Of a stretch of DNA of 48,353 bases, positions 8,051 to 16,486 are shown one piece after another. Position numbers and translations under genes: made by a program. The stretch is from a virus. Position 1 is the first letter of the stretch. Every line of letters starts with the position of its first letter. The notes beneath the pieces are model-generated. The model was not told where the DNA came from, searched no databases, and worked only from the letters and a program-made list of their open reading frames with translations. Location: positions 1-48,353 of IMG/VR virus record IMGVR_UViG_3300031857_000322; one strand, written 5' to 3'.

Positions 8051-8362
8051 TCAGCTCAGAGAGGTAATGTCAAAATCGTTAATTTTTTCTTCCGTAGGGG
8101 TTCCGGTCATGCTGCCGTAGAAGCTATCAAAAACCATGTCCAGATGCACGGTATTGCAAAAATCCAACAGCTCAGCTTTAGTGAAATCAGCGGGCTCTTT
8201 ATCTAAATACTCAACATCTGCTCCACGATCAAAATTTTTGATCAAACCATTGCAGCTGTATACAACGGTAAGATCCCAACTTTTTACTTTACCGTTAGTT
8301 TTAACAGTGGGGATAGCCCTGGAAAGTGCCTTGGTAGCACCGATAGCGTTAATAAAAGCCAT
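8051..8362 (-). CDS. Hypothetical protein between tail fibre and methyltransferase
   Basis: The 103-residue protein is preceded by AAGG and a T-run before its ATG. The N-terminus is basic ('GATKALSRAIPTVKTNGKVKSW') and looks like short beta strands; the second half is acidic ('EPADFTKAELLDFCN', 'DMVFDSFYGS') and helical. The family is not recognised. Its place directly after the fibre gene is where phages often encode fibre assembly factors or small tail proteins, but there is no motif to support that. Confidence 0.6.
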   Translation of the reverse strand: MAFINAIGATKALSRAIPTVKTNGKVKSWDLTVVYSCNGLIKNFDRGADVEYLDKEPADFTKAELLDFCNTVHLDMVFDSFYGSMTGTPTEEKINDFDITSLS

Positions 8363-8404
8363 TGTAAAAAACCTTACTCAATTAATTTTAACAGTTTTTT
8401 TGTA

Positions 8405-11400
8405 TTAATTTACTTTGTCCTCTAATAAAGCAAGTCGTTCAGAAAGTTCTTGCACGGCTTTAACCAAAATTGGATATGTCTTCATGGGATCAGCTTCCCA
8501 CATGTTTGGGTTGTCCTTATGAACAAGGCGTGTGTACTCACTACAGTTAAACGTTTGTTCAACTTGGTCCAGCTCTTGGGCGATAAAACCAAAATCTTTT
8601 CTACCTTTTTTGGAGCCGTCTCTGGTCGCCCAATCAAACTGAACAGGGCGCAGAGCCTGAATAAAAGTGACGCCAAAAGGTAAATTTTGAATATTTGTTT
8701 TATCTCGAACGTCTGAAAGCGTAGAAATTGTAGTATCAGCACAGCGAAGGTTTACAACATCCGCATTTCCAAGGGTGAATTCACCGGTTACAGTTGCTGC
8801 GCTTGCTTGAGCATTATTACCAATACAGGTATTGTTAACCCCAGTTGTTAAAGTGTTTCCTGCATTGTTACCAACTGCAGTGTTACCAGTGGCTATTGTA
8901 TTGGCAATTAAAGTACCAAAACCAACTGCAACGTTACTACTGCCTGTTGTATTAGCACCTAAACCGCTAACACCAACTGCAACGTTGGCAGCGCCTGTTG
9001 TATTACCAATTAAAGCACGGTAACCAATTGCAGTGTTGTTATTGGCTATTGTATTAGCAAGTAAAGCAAAACTACCAACTGCAACGTTTTGAGTGCCTGT
9101 TGTATTAGCACCTAAAGCACCATAACCAACTGCAGTGTTGTTACTGGCTGTTGTATTAACATCTAAAGCACTGTCACCAACTGCAGTGTTTTGAGAGCCT
9201 GTTGTATTAGCATTTAAAGCAAGGTAACCAAATGCCGTGTTGAAACTGGCTGTTGTATTAGAACCTAAAGCACTATAACCAACTGCTGTGTTGTTATCGC
9301 CTGTTGTATTAGCATCTAAAGCAATATCACCAACTGCGGTATTACCAGCGCCTATTGTATTACTGTCTAAACATTGAAAACCAACTGCAGTATTATCAGC
9401 GCCTGTTGTATTAGCAGTTAAAGCATCGTCACCAATTGCAGTGTTACCAGTGGCTGTTGTATTAGAACCTAAAGCACTGATACCAACTGCAGTGTTACTA
9501 GAGCCTACTGTATTGGCATCTAAAGCATTGTCACCAACCGCAACGTTATCAATGCCTGTTGTATTAAGAAGTAAGGCATTTTCACCAATTGCAACGTTAT
9601 TAGCGCCTGTTGTATTGGCATCTAAAGCGTTATGACCAACTGCAGTGTTACCAGCGCCTGTTGTATTGGTAGCTAAAGCATTGACACCAACTGCAGTGTT
9701 ACGGGAGCCTACTGTATTAGCAACTAAACCACTAACACCAACTGCAGTGTTACCAGCGCCTGTTGTATTGGCAGCTAAAGCAGCACGACCAACTGCAGTG
9801 TTACCAGAGGCTGTTGTATTAGAAGTTAAAGCACTGGAACCAATTGCGGTGTTACTAACACCTGTTGTATTGACATCTAAAGCATTGTAACCAACAGCAG
9901 TGTTATTGTTGCCTGTTGTATTAGCTTTACCTACTTGATAGCCAATAAACGTATTGTTAATTCCTGTATTAACTAAACCAGCTTCAAAACCAAGACTGGT
10001 TTCAAATGGTGTAACGCTATCCGTCTGGCCGGATAAATTAGCTGAAGCCGAAACAGAGGCCCAGGTTGTAGTGCCATCTGAGTTTGTCTGTAAATATGTA
10101 CCAGAAATTCCCGTTGTTGCTGGAAAGCTGAACAGACCATATGGACGAATATCACCGGAGCCACTGACAATTAAAACACCACCACTGGCGTAATAGGCAC
10201 TACCAGAGATAACACCGCTTGTAAATACACCGCTACCAAAATATCCACTGCCGCTAACACTGATGCTACCTGTTGTAGTTTGTGTAAAGTTAGCAACTGT
10301 AAAGTTACCGGTTACTGCATTAACGGTTACAGCCTCAACTGTGGCGCCAGTAATGTACGTACCAGAAATACGAGTAAAGTTACCAGTTGCGACTGTTAGG
10401 TTACCAAATAAACCTGTATTACCAGTTACTGTGCCACCAGAAATGGTCACACTTTCTACCCTGGTAGTGCCGGTAATAAAACCAAATGTTGCGTTATCAC
10501 CAACAACACTTTGCCCAGAAAGTTGCGTTGTAAATACACCACTTACACCACTGATTAATGTGCCGTTAAGTCTTGTAAAGTTACCAGTTGCGCCCGTTAG
10601 ATTGTCAAATAAACCAGTATTACCCGTTACTGTGTTACCGGAAACAGTTCCGCCTTCTACTCGGGTAATACCTGTGACGTAGTTAAAAACCGCGTTCTCA
10701 CCAACAAAATTTTCTCCAGAAACCTCTGTTGTAAATACGCCGCTTACGCCTGTAATGTTCGTAAAGTTGCCTGCGGTTCCTGTAATGGTTGCGCCAGAAA
10801 TCTGAGATGTAAATACCCCACTAATTCCTGTAACTGTACCAAAATTACCAACAGCGCCCGTGACAATTGCACCAGAAATACTGGTGGTAAAAACACCAGA
10901 AACACCAGTGATATTGCTGAAACGGCCCGCATCTCCTGTAATGATTGCACCAGAGATTCGATCTGTGAATGCCCCGCTTACTGCATTGACGTTTGCAAAG
11001 GAACCTGTAATGCCTGTTATAACAGCGCCTGAAAGTTGAGAAGTAAAGACACCAGAGATACCCGTAATGAGAGTAAAACGCCCTGCATTGCCTGTAATAA
11101 CAGAACCAGAAACTGAATTAAAAATGCCAGTGACAAAATTACCAGTTGTTGCGTTGATGGTATTACCAGTGACAGTTGCACCACTCAGGGTAGTGGTAAA
11201 GACTCCACTAACAGCTGTAACCCTGGTAAAGGAGCCAGATACACCTGTAATTGTGGCGCCAGAAATACTGGTCAGCCCGTAAATTTCGTTACCAGTCAAG
11301 ATAGCAAAACCACCAGTTGCACCTGTAACTGTGGTGCCAGACAGTGTTCCGCTGACCGTAAGGCCAGATGAAATGGTTCCGTTACCGCTGATAATCAGGT

Positions 11401-12571
11401 TTCCGCCAGCAATAATGTTGCCTGTCGTGGTGATTGTTGGAATAGAAAGAGTTTCAACAAAAACGCCAGTCAGAGCTTCGATTCGTTGGAATAACCCACT
11501 TACTCCAGTAATTGTTAAACCAGAAACACGAGAAGTAAAGACGCCCGTTGTACCGGTAATTGAAGTAAACCTTCCAACATTACCCGTGATAATGGCGCCG
11601 GATACGTCACTAGTGAATACACCTGATACGCCAGTAACAACCGTTGCGTTAACAGATGTACCAGTAATTGCAGCGCCCGATAATTGAGTAGTGAAAGCTC
11701 CGAAAGATCCGGTAAAGTTCGTAAAGGCACCCGTTGCGCCAGTAATGGTTGTTCCTGAAAGTTGGGATGTAAAAGCACCCGAAACTCCAGTTAATGTTGC
11801 AAATAAACCAGTAGCTCCGGTGATAGTTAAACCAGAGAGCCGTGTAGTGAATGTGCCACTAACACCTGTGGTGTTTGTACTAAGAATCGCGTCACCAGTA
11901 ATGATCGCGCCAGATAAACGGGTTGTGAAGACACCGCTAACCCCCGTAATATTGCTAAAGCGTCCTGCGTCACCGGTAACAACGGCACCTGAAATTTGAG
12001 TCGTAAAGACCCCATTTACACCCGTAACGTTTGTACCACTGATATTTGAAAAAATACCGGTTGCACTGTTAACGGTTTGTCCGGATATGTTGTTAAATAA
12101 ACCTGTTGTACCAGTAATTGTTACCGCATTGACACGGGTAAAATTACCAGTACCAACTGTTTCCGTACCGACCGTTAATGTTGTGATATTTCCGGTTGTG
12201 GCATTAACGTTTAAACCGTTAATTTGAATACCAGTTATCGTCGCACCACTTAAAACATTTTGTACCTGTGCGTTACCAGTAACAACTAGGTGAGCAAAAG
12301 TACCAGTGCCACTAACGTTGAGTACGTTGGGGTTAAAAATTCCGCTAACTGTTAAATTGTTGGCAACAACCAGGGAGCCGCCAATTGTGATATCTCCGGT
12401 TGTGGAGTTAAGGTAGTAATTGTTTAAATATTGCTTTATATTGGCAAAATTTAATTTTTTATTCTTTAAACCGGGGTCTATTTCTGCAACGTCAACGACC
12501 ATCAGCAAGTCGTCATCATTGATTGATGACGACAAAATTGCTGGCAGCTCTGTTATACGCCTATTAGCCAC
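8405..12571 (-). CDS. Tail fibre with repeat shaft and C-terminal S74 self-cleaving chaperone
   Basis: The 1388-residue protein begins with GTG. The first about 60 residues ('RITELPAILSSSINDDDLLMVVD', then 'FANIKQYLNNYY') are a typical virion-attachment start for phage fibres. Residues about 60-830 repeat the theme 'TGVSGVFTT.LSGA.ITG' about every 27 residues. Residues 873-1263 hold 23 copies of a 17-residue unit like 'NTAVGYNALDVNTTGVS', resembling trimeric adhesin head repeats. The end is an S74 intramolecular chaperone: Ser1286 and Lys1291 in 'SDVRDK' match the Ser-Lys dyad that cleaves itself, followed by 'FGFIAQELDQV' and a C-terminal coiled coil. It would trimerise and bind the host surface. 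Confidence 0.9.
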   Translation of the reverse strand: MANRRITELPAILSSSINDDDLLMVVDVAEIDPGLKNKKLNFANIKQYLNNYYLNSTTGDITIGGSLVVANNLTVSGIFNPNVLNVSGTGTFAHLVVTGNAQVQNVLSGATITGIQINGLNVNATTGNITTLTVGTETVGTGNFTRVNAVTITGTTGLFNNISGQTVNSATGIFSNISGTNVTGVNGVFTTQISGAVVTGDAGRFSNITGVSGVFTTRLSGAIITGDAILSTNTTGVSGTFTTRLSGLTITGATGLFATLTGVSGAFTSQLSGTTITGATGAFTNFTGSFGAFTTQLSGAAITGTSVNATVVTGVSGVFTSDVSGAIITGNVGRFTSITGTTGVFTSRVSGLTITGVSGLFQRIEALTGVFVETLSIPTITTTGNIIAGGNLIISGNGTISSGLTVSGTLSGTTVTGATGGFAILTGNEIYGLTSISGATITGVSGSFTRVTAVSGVFTTTLSGATVTGNTINATTGNFVTGIFNSVSGSVITGNAGRFTLITGISGVFTSQLSGAVITGITGSFANVNAVSGAFTDRISGAIITGDAGRFSNITGVSGVFTTSISGAIVTGAVGNFGTVTGISGVFTSQISGATITGTAGNFTNITGVSGVFTTEVSGENFVGENAVFNYVTGITRVEGGTVSGNTVTGNTGLFDNLTGATGNFTRLNGTLISGVSGVFTTQLSGQSVVGDNATFGFITGTTRVESVTISGGTVTGNTGLFGNLTVATGNFTRISGTYITGATVEAVTVNAVTGNFTVANFTQTTTGSISVSGSGYFGSGVFTSGVISGSAYYASGGVLIVSGSGDIRPYGLFSFPATTGISGTYLQTNSDGTTTWASVSASANLSGQTDSVTPFETSLGFEAGLVNTGINNTFIGYQVGKANTTGNNNTAVGYNALDVNTTGVSNTAIGSSALTSNTTASGNTAVGRAALAANTTGAGNTAVGVSGLVANTVGSRNTAVGVNALATNTTGAGNTAVGHNALDANTTGANNVAIGENALLLNTTGIDNVAVGDNALDANTVGSSNTAVGISALGSNTTATGNTAIGDDALTANTTGADNTAVGFQCLDSNTIGAGNTAVGDIALDANTTGDNNTAVGYSALGSNTTASFNTAFGYLALNANTTGSQNTAVGDSALDVNTTASNNTAVGYGALGANTTGTQNVAVGSFALLANTIANNNTAIGYRALIGNTTGAANVAVGVSGLGANTTGSSNVAVGFGTLIANTIATGNTAVGNNAGNTLTTGVNNTCIGNNAQASAATVTGEFTLGNADVVNLRCADTTISTLSDVRDKTNIQNLPFGVTFIQALRPVQFDWATRDGSKKGRKDFGFIAQELDQVEQTFNCSEYTRLVHKDNPNMWEADPMKTYPILVKAVQELSERLALLEDKVN
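8783..9955 (-). repeat. 51-bp coding repeats (23 units) in the tail fibre gene
   Basis: A 51-base unit encoding 17 residues (consensus 'NTAVG..AL.ANTTG..') runs 23 times without a frame break; the first and last two units are degenerate. Units differ mainly at the three variable residue pairs, so the array is old or selected rather than freshly expanded. Such arrays can change fibre length by recombination. Confidence 0.9.
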
Positions 12572-12622
12572 TACACAAACACGAGCTTTATAAAGTAAAT
12601 TATAAAAGACCTGTGTTTAGCT

Positions 12623-13012
12623 TTATTTCATTCTAATTTCAACCCTGGGCAAAATATTGGTTGCAAAATACCAGGTACCTTGGGCGCCCAAAACCAAGCC
12701 ACAGGCCATTGCAAAAACTAAAATTAATTCTGCAATGGTTAAATTGCGTCGCACATAAACAACTTGAGGGTTTTGTTGAATTGGAACTTGAAAACTGGTT
12801 TGTGCCTTTTGTGGAGGAGTGGAATATTCCTCTTGTGCAGGACGAAATTCTTGAGCCTGATCCTGACGTTGAAGCATGGTTATCCGGATCGCTTCTTGAC
12901 GCGCCCGCTCTTTCAGGGACTCAAGCATTGCCGGATCAAGCGTCCCAGGAAGAGGGTTTTGAGGCGGAGTGGTGATTTGAGGTGGGGTGCTGTAAGGAAC
13001 CTGGTCTTCCAT
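12623..13012 (-). CDS. Small membrane-anchored Pro/Gln-rich protein
   Basis: From the ATG at 13012 the product is 129 residues; an ATG at 13018 and a further upstream start are possible. Residues 1-30 and 55-85 are Pro/Gln/Thr-rich with 'STPPQ' twice; residues 25-52 form a charged helix. A single hydrophobic helix, about residues 92-118 ('IAELILVFAMACGLVLGA'), lies near the C-terminus, so most of the protein is on one face of a membrane. It sits upstream of the fibre and is divergent from the plus-strand cassette. No family is recognised. Confidence 0.65.
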   Translation of the reverse strand: MEDQVPYSTPPQITTPPQNPLPGTLDPAMLESLKERARQEAIRITMLQRQDQAQEFRPAQEEYSTPPQKAQTSFQVPIQQNPQVVYVRRNLTIAELILVFAMACGLVLGAQGTWYFATNILPRVEIRMK

Positions 13013-13066
13013 AATCATGCAGAAAACTAATTTACACCCTAACATCTAAAGAGATCGTTTGAAGCA

Positions 13067-13474
13067 ATGTCATCAATTGGTATCAGAAAAGGATTAGAAG
13101 ACATTGCCCATGAGCTGAAGGGTGTGCGAAACATCCTGGCATCCATGTGGCATAGCCGGTATCAAACCGAAGAAACAGACAGGTTAAATCCACAGGCTTT
13201 TACTGATGAGTACATATCCACTGAAGAATGCTCTCGTCGCCTGGCAGTTTCTGATCAAACCATTCGAAACTGGATTGCAGTCGGAAAAAAACAACCAGAA
13301 AAAGGTTGGACTGAAGGATTGCATTACGTCAACATTGCTCCGGATCCAGGTAAAAAAGCGGTTATCCGTATTCCTTGGAACTATTTGGTAATGTCCTTTT
13401 CCAAGAATAAGGAAATTAGCTTGTCCGATTTCTATGGAAACAAATATAAAAGTACTCAGGAAAAACTTGAATAA
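13067..13474 (+). CDS. Helix-turn-helix DNA-binding protein, excisionase/MerR-like
   Basis: The 135-residue protein has a winged helix at about residues 49-106: 'EYISTEECSRRLAVSDQTIRNWI' is the helix-turn-helix, and 'GLHYVNI' with 'AVIRIPWNYLVMSF' would be the wing and last helix. An N-terminal helix (1-30) may mediate dimerisation. This arrangement resembles MerR-like and excisionase-like phage proteins. It is first in a tight plus-strand operon (TAATG overlap with the next gene) and could control the adjacent divergent promoter region. Confidence 0.65.
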   Translation: MSSIGIRKGLEDIAHELKGVRNILASMWHSRYQTEETDRLNPQAFTDEYISTEECSRRLAVSDQTIRNWIAVGKKQPEKGWTEGLHYVNIAPDPGKKAVIRIPWNYLVMSFSKNKEISLSDFYGNKYKSTQEKLE

Positions 13475-13971
13475 TGACTAACCGATTCCAAGATATTGAT
13501 TTATTTAATCTCACAGTTAAGAACTGTTTTGAATATTTACCTGAATCCTTGTTTAATCAGGTTCAGGAATTTTTGCCGCCTTCTGGTTCTTTTGATGATG
13601 GGTGCTTAAGACGTTATTTAGAAAACATTAAAAATTATGAAGAAGAAGATGTCAACTCTGGAATGACATTGGCGAACAGGTTGCGAATTGCTTTTGTTGA
13701 TATGAATCCAGATACTATTTGTGGTAAATTTCCACAGGCGGAACTTCCTCTGAAGCGCCGATTAAGATGCGTTGCAGAATACTTAATTCGTTCCGGGGAA
13801 TTCGATAAACTCCGTGATGAAAATAACAAGCTTATTAAAAAACGAGGCAACCTAGGCAAGCTAGTGGTCATTTACAAACCATTACCAAAACTTCTAGAAT
13901 CTCTTACAAAGCAGGGATTGATTCCAAATGAACCGTCGAGAAAAGTTGATTCACTCTGCGTTGCAGGGTGA
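13474..13971 (+). CDS. Hypothetical protein
   Basis: The 165-residue product is coupled to the upstream gene by a TAATG overlap. It is mixed helical, with 'LPLKRRLRCVAEYLIRSGEFDKL' and a basic region 'NNKLIKKRGNLGKLVVIYKP' that could bind nucleic acid. I do not recognise the family. The next gene begins 44 bases before its end. It shares an operon with a Dam-like protein and dCTP deaminase, so a role in DNA metabolism is possible. Confidence 0.65.
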   Translation: MTNRFQDIDLFNLTVKNCFEYLPESLFNQVQEFLPPSGSFDDGCLRRYLENIKNYEEEDVNSGMTLANRLRIAFVDMNPDTICGKFPQAELPLKRRLRCVAEYLIRSGEFDKLRDENNKLIKKRGNLGKLVVIYKPLPKLLESLTKQGLIPNEPSRKVDSLCVAG

Positions 13972-14311
13972 TGTAGATGAAACTAAAGCCAAGATGCTTG
14001 GCCAGACGGTTGATTTTATTTTGGGTGACATGGGTGAAATGTACTACCGTTTCTGGCAGGCCGCTGGTCCTGGTGTGATTTGTTTTCAACCAAAACAGGA
14101 ACGCGGGGTGTTTTATATGTCGTTAGAGGAAATAAACAGTGCAAAAGAAGCGTTTGAGCGGGATAACAACCACGATCTGGTAGAAACGTTCCGTCGAATT
14201 CTGGAGGCCGCCCAAAAAATTGATCCCGAAGAAAAGGCAGGTTACATCATTAATGATGATGAAGGGATTCGTTATTTGGAAATCGATTACAACAAGGTAG
14301 TGGACGTATGA
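13928..14311 (+). CDS. Hypothetical protein
   Basis: The 127-residue product overlaps the gene before by 44 bases and the gene after by 4 (ATGA). It is acidic overall and appears alpha/beta, with 'MLGQTVDFILGDMGEMYYRFW' near the N-terminus and 'FRRILEAAQKIDPEEKAGYII' later. No motif points to an enzyme. The tight coupling on both sides says it is expressed with the Dam-like gene. Confidence 0.65.
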   Translation: MNRREKLIHSALQGDVDETKAKMLGQTVDFILGDMGEMYYRFWQAAGPGVICFQPKQERGVFYMSLEEINSAKEAFERDNNHDLVETFRRILEAAQKIDPEEKAGYIINDDEGIRYLEIDYNKVVDV

Positions 14312-14895
14312 GCATTCGTCGCGTTACCGGCAGACGCGAAGATCTTGAATTGATAACGCCCACGGAGTTGGTACAGGCTGCCAATATTGTCATGGGTAGC
14401 ATCAATCTAGATCCCGCCAGCTCTAAAGTAGCTCAAAACTATGTGCAAGCTGATGAGTTTTTCAGCCCACAGCAAGATGGGCTTAACATGCAACAGTGGT
14501 TTGGAAAAGTGTATCTCTTTCCTCCCAGTGGTTGCTACTACTTTGATAAAAAGTTAGATAAATGGAAGATGACCAGGGCTTCATCTCCGACCCTGGTATC
14601 GTCTCACGCTGTGTGGTTTCGTCAACTGTACCGAAAGTGGTTAGCCGACGAAGTGGAACAAGGTATATATTTCACCAACTGTCCTGACATGATTCGATAC
14701 GAACAAAAAATCTTTGATTTTCCTATCTGTTTTCTGAAGACAGTACCAACGTTAATCAAAAATACTAGCGAAGGAATCGGACAGCACAAGACCTGTAGCT
14801 CATTTGTGGTGTATCTACAACCAAAAAGTAATTCCGGCGCTGCAACTATGAAATTTATTGAAACATACGAGCAATTTGGCCGCGTTATCTACTGA
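14308..14895 (+). CDS. Phage Dam-like protein with degenerate catalytic motif
   Basis: The 195-residue protein has the layout of phage DNA N6-adenine methyltransferases: 'TPTELVQAANIVMG', then 'INLDPASS' (32-39, the family's 'lDpaAs'), then 'FFSPQQDGLNMQQW'. At the place of the catalytic (D/N)PP(Y/F) it reads 'YLFPPSG' (69-75), losing both the acidic or amide residue and the aromatic residue. The later Trp and Cys-rich core ('GIYFTNCPDMIRYEQ') is otherwise intact. It is either inactive, a regulator, or changed in specificity. It lies in the operon before dCTP deaminase. Confidence 0.7.
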   Translation: MSIRRVTGRREDLELITPTELVQAANIVMGSINLDPASSKVAQNYVQADEFFSPQQDGLNMQQWFGKVYLFPPSGCYYFDKKLDKWKMTRASSPTLVSSHAVWFRQLYRKWLADEVEQGIYFTNCPDMIRYEQKIFDFPICFLKTVPTLIKNTSEGIGQHKTCSSFVVYLQPKSNSGAATMKFIETYEQFGRVIY

Positions 14896-14919
14896 GTTCT
14901 GTATAGTTAAAGACGATTG

Positions 14920-15516
14920 ATGGAATCCATGGGAATCCTTTGCGACACTGAAATTAAAGCATTTGCCCTGAACCAGGGAATGATCAAGCCGTTTACTGAT
15001 CGTTTGGTAAACGAAGAAAGTGGACGCCGTATTTTGAGCTATGGACTTAGCTCATATGGTTATGACATTCGTCTTTCACCTAAACAGTGTTTAATCTTTG
15101 GGCGCATCCAGGAAGGAGTGTCCGATCCAAAAGATTTCAATCCCAAAATTCTTTCAGATTCTGAACTTTTAGAAGATGAGAAGGGGCAGTATTTTCTTCT
15201 GCCGCCTTATGGCTACTGTTTAGCGGTAGCAGAAGAACGTCTTCAGCTGCCTCAAGACGTGACTGTGATCGCCATGGGCAAGAGCAGCTATGCACGTTCT
15301 GGCATTATCGCTAACATTACTCCGGCAGAGGCTGGCTGGGAAGGTTATCTAACCTTAGAAATCAGTAATGCTACGGGTCAATTCAATCGCATCTACGCCA
15401 ACGAGGGCATCATTCAGCTGTTGTTCCTACGTGGCACCCCCTGTGAGGTCTCGTACCAAGACCGGAAGGGTAAGTACCAGAACCAGGCACAAGAAGTCGT
15501 TTACTCCAAGGCCTGA
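14920..15516 (+). CDS. dcd: dCTP deaminase
   Basis: Converts dCTP to dUTP, feeding thymidylate synthesis. The 198-residue protein has 'SYGLSSYGYDIRL', 'GKSSYARSGI' with the substrate-binding Ser and Arg, and 'PAEAGWEGYLTLEISN', whose Glu in 'LEISN' is the expected catalytic base. The trimer-forming end 'YANEGIIQLLFLRG' is also present. Starts at 14920 and at 14929 are both ATG; TTG at 14917 is less likely. A bifunctional deaminase-dUTPase cannot be excluded. Cyanophages often carry nucleotide genes of this kind. Confidence 0.9.
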   Translation: MESMGILCDTEIKAFALNQGMIKPFTDRLVNEESGRRILSYGLSSYGYDIRLSPKQCLIFGRIQEGVSDPKDFNPKILSDSELLEDEKGQYFLLPPYGYCLAVAEERLQLPQDVTVIAMGKSSYARSGIIANITPAEAGWEGYLTLEISNATGQFNRIYANEGIIQLLFLRGTPCEVSYQDRKGKYQNQAQEVVYSKA

Positions 15517-15518
15517 GC

Positions 15519-15725
15519 ATGAATCGCGATAACCTTGAGCAGAGGATGGATGTCCTTGAGATCTTGGAAAAACAAGTTGTGTTTCTTGAGAACCAAGAAC
15601 TATCCTCTGCTCTGGCGCGGTTCCGACCAGAGAATACTCAGTGGGTTTTGAATATGCTTCAGGACTTACTCGGCCAGATGCAAGACGCCCTTGATTCTGA
15701 AGACTTTAGCCAAAATTGGAATTAA
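15519..15725 (+). CDS. Small acidic helical protein
   Basis: The 68-residue product starts two bases after the dcd stop codon. It is Gln/Leu/Glu-rich and nearly all helical, with heptad-like Leu spacing ('VLEILEKQVVFLENQELSSAL'), so probably a small coiled coil. It ends convergently on the minus-strand gene, sharing TTAA as both stop codons. The family is not recognised. Confidence 0.6.
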   Translation: MNRDNLEQRMDVLEILEKQVVFLENQELSSALARFRPENTQWVLNMLQDLLGQMQDALDSEDFSQNWN

Positions 15726-16102
15726 TTAAAACCGTAGAAAGCACCTGATTGAGATCTTGGTTTTTTAGCGTATCCAACACTGCCTACAGTTCCGTATTCA
15801 TCACCCATACTGGGAACTTCAACACCCCCAATCGTTGCTTCTGATCGTGGAGTTTCACCCCGTAACGTAGGTTCGTCAATAGATGCTTTCTGTCGAAATT
15901 TATTGGACGCCTTGGCGGCAGTAATGAAACGCCTAATGCGTGTTTGATCGTCATTAATTTCTGCAACGCCAGGACGCTCTTCTTCCGAAATACGCCGTAA
16001 GTCCGTATCGTAATTACGTTCGGGGTTAAGATCGGTTACTTCCGAACCAGAACTTCCTGAGTCCTGTCTTGGGTCGTAAGTAGGGTCAAAGAATCTTGGC
16101 AT
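15722..16102 (-). CDS. Hypothetical disordered protein
   Basis: The frame is open from 16180, but the ATG at 16102 ('MPRFFDPTYDPRQDSG') is the best start, giving 126 residues. It is low in hydrophobic residues and rich in Arg, Asp, Ser and Gly, with one likely helix ('RIRRFITAAKASNKFRQK'). Similar loosely ordered proteins appear elsewhere in the virion block, so a minor virion role is possible. It is the only minus-strand gene inside this cassette. Confidence 0.6.
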   Translation of the reverse strand: MPRFFDPTYDPRQDSGSSGSEVTDLNPERNYDTDLRRISEEERPGVAEINDDQTRIRRFITAAKASNKFRQKASIDEPTLRGETPRSEATIGGVEVPSMGDEYGTVGSVGYAKKPRSQSGAFYGFN

Positions 16103-16138
16103 AGTATTATTGTAAGAGGAGTAACTCAAGTACTGAAT

Positions 16139-16486
16139 ATGATGCATAACGCAGCATCGTTCTTGGATGCGTTTGTACAAGATGAAGTAAAGTCACGTTG
16201 TCTTACGGAAGAAGACTTCGGTCAGCCTCTCGCAAATGAAGAAAATGATGTACCCTTATATGACATGTACAACCGAGGATTAGCGGCATGTCAGGAAGGG
16301 AACGAGAGGCAAAATCTTTCACTAGCAGAGGGTCAACGTCCTGGTCTGACAGGTTATATCCCCTCAGCGGAAGAGGGCTCAATGATGGGAGCCAGCCCGA
16401 AACCCAAAACTCTGGTGATGGAACTGGAAGCAGTACCGGAGGGGGAGAGGGACCTTTCCGCCAAACGTCGTGGTTTGCGCCGGTAG
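16139..16486 (+). CDS. Hypothetical protein overlapping the DUF3310 gene
   Basis: The 115-residue product begins at ATG-ATG after a clear GAGGAG ribosome site at 16115-16120. The first half is acidic and helical ('ASFLDAFVQDEVKSRCLTEEDF'); the second half is a Gly/Pro/Met-rich tail ending in 'KRRGLRR'. Its last 199 bases are also read, in another frame, by the next gene. No family is recognised. The tail may be only a by-product of that overlap. Confidence 0.55.
   Translation: MMHNAASFLDAFVQDEVKSRCLTEEDFGQPLANEENDVPLYDMYNRGLAACQEGNERQNLSLAEGQRPGLTGYIPSAEEGSMMGASPKPKTLVMELEAVPEGERDLSAKRRGLRR

Noticed and set aside
8783-9955. CRISPR array or non-coding satellite
   Set aside because: The 51-bp units have no constant repeat with unrelated spacers, keep one open frame over the whole length, and encode a regular 17-residue fibre repeat.
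8832-12015. Many plus-strand open frames made of Val/Pro/Leu repeats
   Set aside because: They are antisense shadows of the Thr/Gly/Val-rich fibre repeats and lack ribosome sites.
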